Made by a program: the position numbers and the translations under genes. A DNA stretch of 42,899 nucleotides, from contig LIUM01000003.1 of NCBI GenBank assembly GCA_001462345.1, positions 1-42,899 of the forward strand, in the 5' to 3' direction. Position 1 is the first letter of the stretch. Every line of letters starts with the position of its first letter. The stretch is from Fibrobacteria bacterium AD312. GTDB lineage: Bacteria; Fibrobacterota; Fibrobacteria; Fibrobacterales; Fibrobacteraceae. Positions 26,961-34,464 of this stretch are shown here, in pieces. Under the pieces are notes generated by a model. The model was given only the letters and a program-made list of their open reading frames with translations, did not search any database and was not told where the DNA came from.

Positions 26961-27404
26961 ATTCTCTCTCCTTTTTATAGAGTTAAAATAGATTGCAACT
27001 CTTTTATTTAGAATAGGCAAACAAACAAACTGTGGTCTACAGACAACGAGAGAAAAGGGGTGTTGAGCAATGGCTTGAACTGGATAAAAATACCGATTAT
27101 TCCGTTTGTATTGATGATTCAAAAGGAGGCTTTTGGAAAATTAAGGATTTTTCTTACAAAAAAACTTCTGATAGTTGTATTCAGTTGAATTCAGGCTTTA
27201 ATATACATTGAAAAACTAGACTTATAAGAAACTTTTTTCGAAAATAATTGTTCGATAATCTGTGAAAAATATTCATGAATTGTTCGCGAGAATAGTGGTG
27301 TGAAAATTCCTGAAAAGCTATTAATGAAAATCCCTGAGATGCATTTCGCGAAACTTAAAAGCCTCATAATCGTCAGCCCTCAACCCCCATCACTTTTTTT
27401 AACA

Positions 27405-27435
27405 AAAAAACTCTTGCGGTGTGAAAGAGCTTTTT
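27405..27435 (-). terminator. Terminator downstream of the YolD-like/polymerase operon
   Basis: On the minus strand AAAAAGCTCTT and AAGAGTTTTTTT form a 10-bp stem with one mismatch and a 9-nt loop, followed by a run of T. It lies about 175 nt beyond the yolD-like stop codon at 27612. Apart from this and repeat copy B, the stretch 26961-27611 shows no convincing gene. Confidence 0.6.
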
Positions 27436-27554
27436 AAATGTGCAATATAGGTTTCCTTAAACAATTGCTTTGGTGATAAAAATTTGATGGCGACCAAGTG
27501 AAAATAGAAACAAAAAGAGATAAACTGGCGCGATGTACCGTAGTCCACTTTTTG

Positions 27555-27585
27555 AAAATGATTTTTTAGAGGAGGCCTATTTTTT
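27555..27585. repeat. Short repeat between pectate lyase and YolD-like genes (copy B)
   Basis: AAATGATTTTTTAGAGGAGG followed by CCTATT matches copy A at 23889-23916 with about three differences, in the same orientation. It also contains the palindrome AGGCCT. It sits 27 nt beyond the yolD-like stop codon. Its origin is unclear. Confidence 0.3.
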
Positions 27586-27611
27586 TTACGCTTTCGCAAT
27601 CGCAGCTGTCG

Positions 27612-28034
27612 TTATGTAAATGCGTTATCTAATTCGTGACGGATCGAGATTATATCTTGGATGATGATTTCTTGGCCATTTTCCATTTGGATTGCATTTT
27701 TGGTGCCATTGATTCTTTTGATCACGCCTGTGATTGTTTCGTAAGAGCCGCCTTCTTTTGTTTTATCGGCCTTAAAATAGGTGATGGCCACGGGAGGCTT
27801 TTCTTTTAATCGTAATAAAATTGTGGCCAATTGAGCATCTAATTTGTTTCTTGCTTCTTCATCTAATTCGATTCTTTGATTTGTTTCTCTTGCTGTTTCA
27901 CTGATGGCTTCATCATACCCTGTGAGTGGCGAAAAAGGAGAAAACTGTGCAGCTCTGTCTATTGGATCCATTCTCGGGTGTTTTAGAGAATTCGGGTGCG
28001 GTAAGTGAAGCAAATCTTTGTATTTTGGGTTCAT
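27612..28034 (-). CDS. YolD-like protein paired with a Y-family polymerase
   Basis: A 140-residue protein of the YolD-like group. The conserved N-terminal block is visible as HLPHPNSLKHPRM, DPIDRAAQFSPFSPLTGYDE and then AISETARETNQRIELDEE. The C-terminal half is a small beta-barrel-like region (ITGVIKRINGTKNAIQMENG). Such proteins are usually encoded next to UmuC/UvrX-type polymerases, mostly in Firmicutes and their plasmids or phages. They are thought to play a UmuD-like accessory role. Its start overlaps the polymerase stop by 4 bp, so translation is coupled. The exact biochemical role is unknown. Confidence 0.85.
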   Translation of the reverse strand: MNPKYKDLLHLPHPNSLKHPRMDPIDRAAQFSPFSPLTGYDEAISETARETNQRIELDEEARNKLDAQLATILLRLKEKPPVAITYFKADKTKEGGSYETITGVIKRINGTKNAIQMENGQEIIIQDIISIRHELDNAFT

Positions 28035-29569
28035 GCTTTGTGCCCTCCGATTTGCTTATTTCTCGTTTTGGCTGTAGCCCCTTCTTCAAAATTCATTCCT
28101 TTTAAAACGGCATTTTTCCCGAATTTATTTTTTATGCTAAGAACGGCTTTTTGCATTTTCTTTTCTTTCTCGTTTAACTCTTTTTGAGCCATTTCTTCTT
28201 TTTGTTTTTCTAGAGTGTCATTAAACAAATCGAATTGTTTATTCGCTCCATTTATGTCATTCATTTTTGATTCTAGAATGATATGGTTTGCAACTACGTA
28301 CATACGGCGGACTAAAAGGCTTTTGTCTGCAATTCTATCTAATAATTCAGACACCGCTTCCATAATCATTTTAGTAGACGAAGTATAATTTTTCAGATTA
28401 ATAGAACCGTGTGCAGGTTTTGGAATTTTACGACCATAATGATCTAAAACAACTTCTCCGTGATACAAATAATTCCGTTTAGGGTCTGATATATTTTCTA
28501 CGTCGTAACCTATCGTTAAAACGATTTGATCTGTGACTAAATTTTGGCGAACTAAATCTAAAACGAGCGAGTCTGTCATTTCTAAAATGACGAGTTTCGC
28601 TTTAAAAAATTCATAAGGCGAAGTGAGTACTTGGCCAAGGCTTATGCTATTATTCGATGGCTTATACGCTTTTATTTGAGATATGGTACAAGGTTCATAA
28701 CCCCAAGCGTGGTCAATTAAAAGTTCTGCATTTATTCCAAAGAGTTTATATAAAAGTTCTTCATTGTATTTAGAAGAATCTCGACGAAAGCGCCCAATAG
28801 AACAAGCGGCAATGTCGCCCATGGTCATGAGGCCATTTGCTTCTAATTTTTTTTGATATCCTCTTCCAAGGCGCCAAAAATCAGTAAGCGGACGATGATT
28901 CCATAATTTTTCTCGATACGTTAGCTCATTTAATTCTGCTATACGCACGCCATTTTCATCTGCAGGTATACGCTTCGCTTCTATATCCATTGCGATTTTT
29001 GCTAAGTAAAGATTTGTTCCGATTCCAGCTGTCGCTGTGATTCCCGTTGTTTTTAAAACATCTTGAATTATTTTCATTGCTAAATCATGAGCCGACATTT
29101 GATACGTTTTTAAGTAGGCTGTTACATCCATAAAGACTTCATCTATAGAGTAAACATGAATATCTGTACTAGCAATATATTTTAAGTAAATGTTATAAAT
29201 TTGAGTGCTTACTTCCATATAACGAGCCATTTCTGGTGGCGCTACAATATAGTCTAACTTAAGATTTGGATTTTTTTCTAATTCAATCGCGTTAAAAGAG
29301 CTCCCTGTGAAAACACGATTCTTTGTATGTCGCAAGCGTTCTTGATTTACCTCTTTCACTTTTTGCACTACTTCAAAGAGCCTGGCTCGTCCAGGAATAC
29401 CATATTTTTTTAAGGTAGGAGATACAGCCAAGCAAATTGTTTTTTCTGTACGACTAGAATCGGCAACGACTAAATTTGTGGTTAAAGGATCGAATTTTCT
29501 TTTGACACATTCTACGGAAGCAAAGAATGATTTCAAGTCGATCGCAATAAAAGATGGAGTCCGTTCCAT
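28031..29569 (-). CDS. Y-family (UmuC/UvrX-type) translesion DNA polymerase
   Basis: A 512-residue error-prone polymerase. Catalytic carboxylates are Asp11 in IAIDLKSFFASVE and Asp143-Glu144 in YSIDEVFMDVT. The fingers contain RTEKTICLAVSPTLKKYGIP and RARLFEVVQKVKEVN, a wording typical of Firmicute UvrX-like polymerases. The HhH region (RLGRGYQKKLEANGLMTMGD) and little-finger domain (about 320-440) follow. The C-terminus is a charged, glutamate/lysine-rich coiled-coil-like tail (EKQKEEMAQKELNEKEKKMQ) of unknown purpose. It synthesises past DNA damage. It is coupled to the YolD-like gene, and the cassette was probably acquired by transfer. Confidence 0.92.
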   Translation of the reverse strand: MERTPSFIAIDLKSFFASVECVKRKFDPLTTNLVVADSSRTEKTICLAVSPTLKKYGIPGRARLFEVVQKVKEVNQERLRHTKNRVFTGSSFNAIELEKNPNLKLDYIVAPPEMARYMEVSTQIYNIYLKYIASTDIHVYSIDEVFMDVTAYLKTYQMSAHDLAMKIIQDVLKTTGITATAGIGTNLYLAKIAMDIEAKRIPADENGVRIAELNELTYREKLWNHRPLTDFWRLGRGYQKKLEANGLMTMGDIAACSIGRFRRDSSKYNEELLYKLFGINAELLIDHAWGYEPCTISQIKAYKPSNNSISLGQVLTSPYEFFKAKLVILEMTDSLVLDLVRQNLVTDQIVLTIGYDVENISDPKRNYLYHGEVVLDHYGRKIPKPAHGSINLKNYTSSTKMIMEAVSELLDRIADKSLLVRRMYVVANHIILESKMNDINGANKQFDLFNDTLEKQKEEMAQKELNEKEKKMQKAVLSIKNKFGKNAVLKGMNFEEGATAKTRNKQIGGHKA

Positions 29570-29606
29570 GTATTAAAAATGCATAAATATTTAGACAAAA
29601 TGTTTT

Positions 29607-30128
29607 TTATTTTCCAATCTGAATAAACAATTTACAACCAAATGACAATTCAGTATCTAAACCTATTGCCACGCCAAAATATTTATAGAGAATACTTAAA
29701 TCCGTCTTTGCAACAAAATATTCATCATTCATGTAATCGCCCACTAGTGTACTTGAAGATCGATTTCTCCCGAATCCAACAAAATAGTCACTTCTAATTA
29801 ATGATTCATGTAAACCAATTGACCAATTGTCATTTAACATTCTCTCATATCCAAATTCAATGAACTTACCATGGTATTTATATCCTATAAAACCACTATT
29901 ATCATCATACCATTCTTTTTCGATTTTGCCTTCAATAAACCCTACGCCAATAAAATATCGATTTAATGATTTTGATGGATATTTAAAATTAGCCCCAACT
30001 CCTAAGCCAGAATAATATTGCTCGTGCTGTCCATTATGTTTTCCAATTTCAAAACTAAAGCGTGGATTAAACATCCAACTATTTCCAATTCCAACCATCA
30101 ACAGTAAACCAAGAAGAACTTTTTTCAT
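29607..30128 (-). CDS. Small predicted outer-membrane beta-barrel protein
   Basis: A 173-residue protein with signal peptide (MKKVLLGLLLMVGIGNSW). The mature part has alternating beta strands rich in aromatic and glycine residues, such as RYFIGVGFIEGKIEKEWYDD, FIGYKYHGKFIEFGYERM and NWSIGLHESLIRSDYFVGF. The chain ends in SFGCKLFIQIGK. That suits an eight-stranded barrel in the outer membrane. It starts 13 nt after the ttcA stop codon and is probably co-transcribed with it. No family is recognised. Confidence 0.6.
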   Translation of the reverse strand: MKKVLLGLLLMVGIGNSWMFNPRFSFEIGKHNGQHEQYYSGLGVGANFKYPSKSLNRYFIGVGFIEGKIEKEWYDDNSGFIGYKYHGKFIEFGYERMLNDNWSIGLHESLIRSDYFVGFGRNRSSSTLVGDYMNDEYFVAKTDLSILYKYFGVAIGLDTELSFGCKLFIQIGK

Positions 30129-30141
30129 TACGCCCTCAAAA

Positions 30142-30861
30142 CTACAACAAATAATCCATTTTAATGTTTTTCATGCTTTCAAAAATGTTTTGTTTTAGTG
30201 AGCTCTTGCTTTGCGTTAATGATTCTATTTCTTTTCGAATTCGCTTTCGATGGCTATTCTTTGCAAATGGGCAAGTGCAAGTAAATTGTGCGAAATCACT
30301 TTCGATTGCATACTCTTTGATTTCATTTTCTTCACAATAGCATAATGGCCTTATAATAGATACAGGGTATTTATCATAAATGACTTTTGGAGGCATCCCT
30401 GAAAACTCTCCCTTATAAACCATGTTCATCAATAACGTTTCAATGATGTCGTCTAAATGATGGCCGAGAGCTATTTTGTTAAAATCATTTTTTATTGCAA
30501 ATTGAATCAACTCTGTTCTGCGTTGCGTTGAACACCAATAGCAATTGAGTTCTCGATTTTCTTTTAGTCGTTTTTCTATAGCGACATTTAAAAAATGAAA
30601 CGGAATCGAAAGCCTTTCACAAAATGATTTTAAAAATTCTTTTGGCGATGAGTCTGCAAAATCAGCTTGAATAAAGATCGCTTCTAATTGATAAATTGGG
30701 TCTGCTTTTCCTAAACGAGAAGCAAGCTCTTGAAGCATGGTTGTAGAGTCTTTCCCTCCACTAACAGCTACCAATACTTTATCGTCTTCTTTGATGAGAT
30801 CAAAGTCATACATGGCTTTTGTGATTTTTTTACTGATTCGTTTTTTTATATAAGCCGACAT
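30142..30861 (-). CDS. ttcA: tRNA 2-thiocytidine biosynthesis protein TtcA
   Basis: A 239-residue PP-loop ATPase that thiolates cytidine 32 in tRNA. The PP-loop SGGKDS is at 34-39. Cys107 and Cys110 (CYWC) match the CxxC pair that, with a later cysteine, holds the [4Fe-4S] cluster; Cys195/Cys197 (TCTCPF) supply the third ligand. GHHLDDIIETLLMNMVYKGE and RPLCYCEENEIKEYA are characteristic TtcA segments. It is somewhat shorter than E. coli TtcA. GAGGAT precedes the start. A terminator separates it from dnaN upstream, and the barrel gene follows closely. The broader TtcA/TtuA family is certain; TtcA itself is very likely. Confidence 0.88.
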   Translation of the reverse strand: MSAYIKKRISKKITKAMYDFDLIKEDDKVLVAVSGGKDSTTMLQELASRLGKADPIYQLEAIFIQADFADSSPKEFLKSFCERLSIPFHFLNVAIEKRLKENRELNCYWCSTQRRTELIQFAIKNDFNKIALGHHLDDIIETLLMNMVYKGEFSGMPPKVIYDKYPVSIIRPLCYCEENEIKEYAIESDFAQFTCTCPFAKNSHRKRIRKEIESLTQSKSSLKQNIFESMKNIKMDYLL

Positions 30862-30877
30862 GGACTATATCCTCTAT

Positions 30878-30902
30878 AAAAAAAGAGCTCCCGAAAGAGC
30901 CC
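30878..30902 (-). terminator. Terminator after dnaN
   Basis: On the minus strand GGGCTC-TTTCGG-GAGCTC is followed by seven T. A second small hairpin (AGCCTTAAAGGCT, about 30910-30923) lies between it and the dnaN stop. Together they close the dnaN transcript before ttcA. Confidence 0.8.
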
Positions 30903-30939
30903 TATTTAATAGCCTTTAAGGCTTCTCTTTTTCAGAGCC

Positions 30940-32061
30940 TTATTCGTCTACAAGACGTAAAGGCATGAGTAAGAAAGAGAAGTTCATCCCTTCGCCTACT
31001 GGTTCAATAATGCAAGCACCAACAGGGCTATTCATCTTTAGAAGTACTTCTTCGCTCTTACACATAGAAAGAATTTCAGAAAGATACTGGCCGTTAAAGC
31101 CGATACTAAATGAACCTTCTCCTTGGTGAGTCACAGCTAACGCTTCGTAAGAATCACCACCGACATTAGGGTCAGCAGCGCTTAAGTCTAATGCGTTTCC
31201 ATCAATCTGCAAACGGATCTGACGTGTACGAGCATTAGCCATAGAAATCACGCTTCTAATCTTATTTAAGAATTCCACCGTTTTGGCTTGAACGGTGCGT
31301 TCAAACTTTTGTGGAATTACGTTTTCATATTTTGGATAAGGGCCTTCGATTAATTTCGAAATAACTTGTACGCCATCACTTGAGAACATGATGTAAGAAG
31401 AGGAAACGCTGACTTCAATTGTAGCATCACTTGAAACCGCACGAAGAACATGCTGGATTGCTTTAGGAGGCACAATAATACCACGCTCTAAAACCACACC
31501 CTCTTGTTCTAATAAAGCTTTGCCTAAACGATGACCATCAGTGGCGACCATCGATACAAAGCCGTCTTTAGATTCAAGATAAATACCATTCAAAGTTAAG
31601 CGTGTGGTATCATTAGAGGTTGCAAACAAAGTCTTGTCTGCAAGGAAAGCTAATTCACCAGCAGCTAACACTAAATGTTCGCCATCTTCAATTTCTGGGA
31701 ATGGAGGAAAATCACTCGCATCAAAACCAGTAATGCTCGCTTTGCCTCGTTCACTCCAACGAATAGTAGTGAGGTAATCCTTTACATCAAAATCAATCGT
31801 GGTAATACTTGGATCCACTAAGTTCTTGATTTGGTCAAATAGTTTACGAGCGTTAACTACAACAGCTCCATCTCGTTCTCCTTGAACTTCTACTTTAACC
31901 CGAATACCTAGATCAAGATCTGTAGCACTTACTTCCAAAAAATTTCCTTCAAGACGCAAAGAGAAATTATTGAGAATCTGCAGAGTGGATTTATTTGGCA
32001 CCGCACTAATCGCGGATTGCAAAACATCCTGAAGAACCGCTTTTTCTACTTGAAACTTCAT
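30940..32061 (-). CDS. dnaN: DNA polymerase III beta subunit (sliding clamp)
   Basis: A 373-residue processivity clamp, the normal length for three repeated clamp domains. The N-terminus MKFQVEKAVLQDVLQSAISA and the segments LNGIYLESKDGFVSMVATDGHRL and IEPVGEGMNFSFLLMPLRL are diagnostic. The C-terminal MPLRL forms part of the clamp-binding pocket. It forms a ring dimer holding polymerase and other partners on DNA. AAAAGGAAAATGAACA precedes the ATG. It is preceded 14 nt upstream by a small membrane-protein ORF. No dnaA, recF or gyrB lies next to it, so the classical dnaA-dnaN origin cluster is broken up here. Confidence 0.97.
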   Translation of the reverse strand: MKFQVEKAVLQDVLQSAISAVPNKSTLQILNNFSLRLEGNFLEVSATDLDLGIRVKVEVQGERDGAVVVNARKLFDQIKNLVDPSITTIDFDVKDYLTTIRWSERGKASITGFDASDFPPFPEIEDGEHLVLAAGELAFLADKTLFATSNDTTRLTLNGIYLESKDGFVSMVATDGHRLGKALLEQEGVVLERGIIVPPKAIQHVLRAVSSDATIEVSVSSSYIMFSSDGVQVISKLIEGPYPKYENVIPQKFERTVQAKTVEFLNKIRSVISMANARTRQIRLQIDGNALDLSAADPNVGGDSYEALAVTHQGEGSFSIGFNGQYLSEILSMCKSEEVLLKMNSPVGACIIEPVGEGMNFSFLLMPLRLVDE

Positions 32062-32075
32062 TGTTCATTTTCCTT

Positions 32076-32228
32076 TTAGACAGAGTACTTTATCAAGGTT
32101 GTTCCAACAAAAAAGACGACGACAATGACTGCAAGAGCAATCACAAGACGCTTATCCATTTGCTGCTTCTTTTTAGGAACAAAATTCTTGGCGTTTTTTT
32201 TGCCTCGTCTGCGTTCACTTCTACTCAT
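32076..32228 (-). CDS. Small 50-residue single-pass membrane protein upstream of dnaN
   Basis: ATG at 32228 to TAA at 32076 encodes 50 residues. The N-terminus is very basic (MSRSERRRGKKNAKNFVPKK). One strongly hydrophobic helix, LVIALAVIVVVFFVGTTLI (29-47), follows, then a short tail KYSV. By the positive-inside rule the basic end is cytoplasmic. GGAG 6 nt before the start is a good ribosome site. The ORF ends 14 nt before dnaN in the same direction, so the two are likely co-transcribed. No family is recognised; the basic tail could bind nucleic acid or phospholipid. Confidence 0.65.
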   Translation of the reverse strand: MSRSERRRGKKNAKNFVPKKKQQMDKRLVIALAVIVVVFFVGTTLIKYSV

Positions 32229-32293
32229 AAAAAGATCTCCATTGTTTTATAGCATAAAAACTACTATTTTAGAGAGGATTAAGGAGAAACAGA

Positions 32294-32578
32294 ATGTCAG
32301 AATCACCTCTAAATAAGCTTAAAAATGGTGCCCTTCAATGCGCATCCGCTCTACTTCTTCGAGTCGATATTGTCGCTGAAGAATCTAGATTGAACGACAA
32401 GTATAGAATGCTTGGTGAAAAAGTACTTGATTTTATTAAAAATGATTCTTTAGATACCGTTAAAGAGGATCCAAGTATTGTAGAACTCATTGGCGCCATT
32501 CATGAAAATGAAGTTCGTATTCAAGAGCTAAAAAAACGTTCTTCTAAAGAGTGTTCTTGTTCTAGTGAAAAAGATTGA
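32294..32578 (+). CDS. Small helical protein of unknown function, first gene of the M23 operon
   Basis: A 94-residue soluble protein, predominantly helical, with an acidic/basic coiled-coil-like second half (VELIGAIHENEVRIQELKKR) and a Ser/Cys-rich tail (SSKECSCSSEKD). AAGGAG precedes the ATG by 7 nt. It overlaps the GTG start of the M23 peptidase gene by 14 bp, which implies coupled translation. No family is recognised. Confidence 0.7.
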   Translation: MSESPLNKLKNGALQCASALLLRVDIVAEESRLNDKYRMLGEKVLDFIKNDSLDTVKEDPSIVELIGAIHENEVRIQELKKRSSKECSCSSEKD

Positions 32579-33383
32579 TATCCATTTTTTTCCATCGAAC
32601 ACTGATAAGCCGAGATCTTTCAGAATTTCTCTGCTTCGTCCTATATGGTGGGTCGCTGGTGCCCTTGTTGCTATTCTAGGTTTTATTCTTTTTTCTCCTA
32701 CTCAAATTTTCGATACCATCACCAATGGTCATCTCCTTAATTTATACAGACAAAATCAGCAAATTGAGCAAACCATTTCTGATGTTCGCTTTTCCATTCA
32801 AGAGTCAGAAAGTCAACTTCAAGAAGCTACCGCTCTTAGAGACTCGTCCATTAAGCTCAGCGGTCTTAAGCCTTCTTTAGTACCTATTCCACAAGACACG
32901 AACAAACGGCCTAGCATTAGCGAAATTTACTCCAATTTCAAAGCCATGTTGGATTCTCTTGAGAAAAACCCTGAACAAGGTCAATTGCTTCCTATCATCA
33001 CTCCTCTAAGCACAAAGCCTATTATAACGAATCGCTTTGGATTGATTTTTGATGCTTTTACTGAACAAGAACTTCCTCATCGAGGAATAGATTTTGCGGC
33101 GACAGAAGGCGATACTGTATTTTCAACTGGAGCAGGAAAAGTGATTGAAGTGCGCCATCATCGTGGTTTTGGGCTTTCCATTAAAATTGAGCACACCCCT
33201 GAGATCCGCACCTTCTACGCTCATCTTAGCAATAGCTTAGTTCGTGAAGGCTCTATAGTAAAACGAGGAACCCCCATTGCAATCATCGGAAAATCAGGCA
33301 GATCATCTGGACCTAGTCTGCATTACGAAATAAGATTACAAGGGCAACCCATCAATCCAGAACCTTTGTTAATATCGATGTAA
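32565..33383 (+). CDS. Membrane-anchored M23 (LytM-like) peptidase homologue with a degenerate active site
   Basis: About 272 residues from a GTG start overlapping the upstream gene. A single transmembrane helix (about 25-45, PIWWVAGALVAILGFILFSP) is followed by a coiled-coil region (about 58-95) and a C-terminal LytM domain (about 150-268). Zinc ligands H172 and D176 (HRGIDF) and H253 are present, as is H220 (YAHL). The usual HxH motif reads SLH (S251-L-H253), so the first, catalytic histidine is missing. Degenerate LytM proteins such as EnvC and NlpD activate other cell-wall hydrolases instead of cutting peptidoglycan; that role is plausible here. The HAD hydrolase follows 3 nt later. Confidence 0.85.
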   Translation: MKKIDIHFFPSNTDKPRSFRISLLRPIWWVAGALVAILGFILFSPTQIFDTITNGHLLNLYRQNQQIEQTISDVRFSIQESESQLQEATALRDSSIKLSGLKPSLVPIPQDTNKRPSISEIYSNFKAMLDSLEKNPEQGQLLPIITPLSTKPIITNRFGLIFDAFTEQELPHRGIDFAATEGDTVFSTGAGKVIEVRHHRGFGLSIKIEHTPEIRTFYAHLSNSLVREGSIVKRGTPIAIIGKSGRSSGPSLHYEIRLQGQPINPEPLLISM

Positions 33384-33386
33384 AAA

Positions 33387-34337
33387 ATGAAAAATGCTTT
33401 TGAACAAAATATCATTGCAATGGTTTGGGACTTCGACAAAACGTTAATCCGCAATTACATGCAAGAACCATTGTTTCGCAGATACAATATTCAAGCCGAT
33501 GTTTTTTGGAATGAGATCAACCGTCTGCAACGTTTTTATGCGAAAAGAAACATTAATATTAATCGTGATACCTGCTACTTAAATCATATTCTCACTTATG
33601 TGAAATCTGGTTTATTGAAAGGGTTATCGAATCGAATACTTAGAGAGTGCGGCAAAGAGCTTGAATTTTTTCCAGGTTTACCAGACTTTTTTACCGATAT
33701 AAAAACACAAATAGAAGAAAACGATTTATTCAAAAAATATGATATTAAACTCGAACATTACGTTGTGAGTACAGGTTTTGCAGAAACCATCCGTGGTAGT
33801 GCCATAGCTCCTTTTGTAGATGGCATTTTTGGTTGTGAATTTATAGAATCCCCTGCTCGTCCTGGTTATTCAGATGAAGACCCCATTGAAGCAGAAAACG
33901 AGATTTCTCAAATCGCGGTGGCTCTTGATAATACCTCTAAAACCAGGTACCTTTTTGAAATTAATAAAGGGAGCAATAAATTTCCTCAAGAGATTGACGT
34001 GAACTCTTTTATTTCTAAAGACAATCGCCGTATTCCCTTTGAAAATATGATTTACATCGCCGATGGACCTTCTGATGTTCCTGCTTTTAGCATCTTGAAT
34101 AGTTTTGGTGGCTCGACTTTTGCCATTTACCCCAAAGGCGATAAAAAGGCGTTTCAGCAAGCAGAGCAACTACGCAAAGATAAGCGTGTCCAAATCTTTG
34201 GAGAAGCCGATTATACGAACGGGTCACATTCTTGGATGTGGCTTTGTGAGCAAGTTAATTCCATTGCTAATCGACTCGTTTTACAAAAAGAAGAGAGTAT
34301 TCGAAAAAGTTCCTCGGCTCCTCCAGGGCATTTATAA
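33387..34337 (+). CDS. HAD-superfamily hydrolase
   Basis: A 316-residue HAD-fold protein. Motif I is WDFDKTL with nucleophile Asp15 and acid Asp17. Motif II Ser/Thr is in YVVSTGF. Motif IV is IADGPSDVPAF, with the metal-binding aspartates. The large insert between motif I and II (about 25-115) is a helical cap. Such enzymes are usually phosphatases; the substrate cannot be told. There is a Lys in motif I where DGT is most frequent. It starts 3 nt after the M23 gene, so the three genes 32294-34337 form one operon. Confidence 0.82.
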   Translation: MKNAFEQNIIAMVWDFDKTLIRNYMQEPLFRRYNIQADVFWNEINRLQRFYAKRNININRDTCYLNHILTYVKSGLLKGLSNRILRECGKELEFFPGLPDFFTDIKTQIEENDLFKKYDIKLEHYVVSTGFAETIRGSAIAPFVDGIFGCEFIESPARPGYSDEDPIEAENEISQIAVALDNTSKTRYLFEINKGSNKFPQEIDVNSFISKDNRRIPFENMIYIADGPSDVPAFSILNSFGGSTFAIYPKGDKKAFQQAEQLRKDKRVQIFGEADYTNGSHSWMWLCEQVNSIANRLVLQKEESIRKSSSAPPGHL

Positions 34338-34464
34338 GAAAATAATAAGCCTCTGCCCCCTAAAAAAGGGTTTCTCATTTAGAGAGTAAATCCTTTATTC
34401 TTATATTTACATATCTAAAATTGGATAATTTTATCCAAAGATTTTTTCCCTCCCTAGGAGTTTT

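Noticed and set aside
26961-27122. 54-codon N-terminal extension of the pectate lyase frame
   Set aside because: The ATG at 26960 has a strong Shine-Dalgarno and a signal peptide; the extension would bury the signal.
27399-27599. 66-codon minus-strand frame downstream of the YolD-like gene
   Set aside because: It overlaps a terminator and repeat copy B, has no ribosome site and shows no domain-like pattern.
32061-32316. Plus-strand frames of 63 codons between dnaN and the M23 operon
   Set aside because: They are antisense to the small membrane-protein ORF, which has the better ribosome site and composition.
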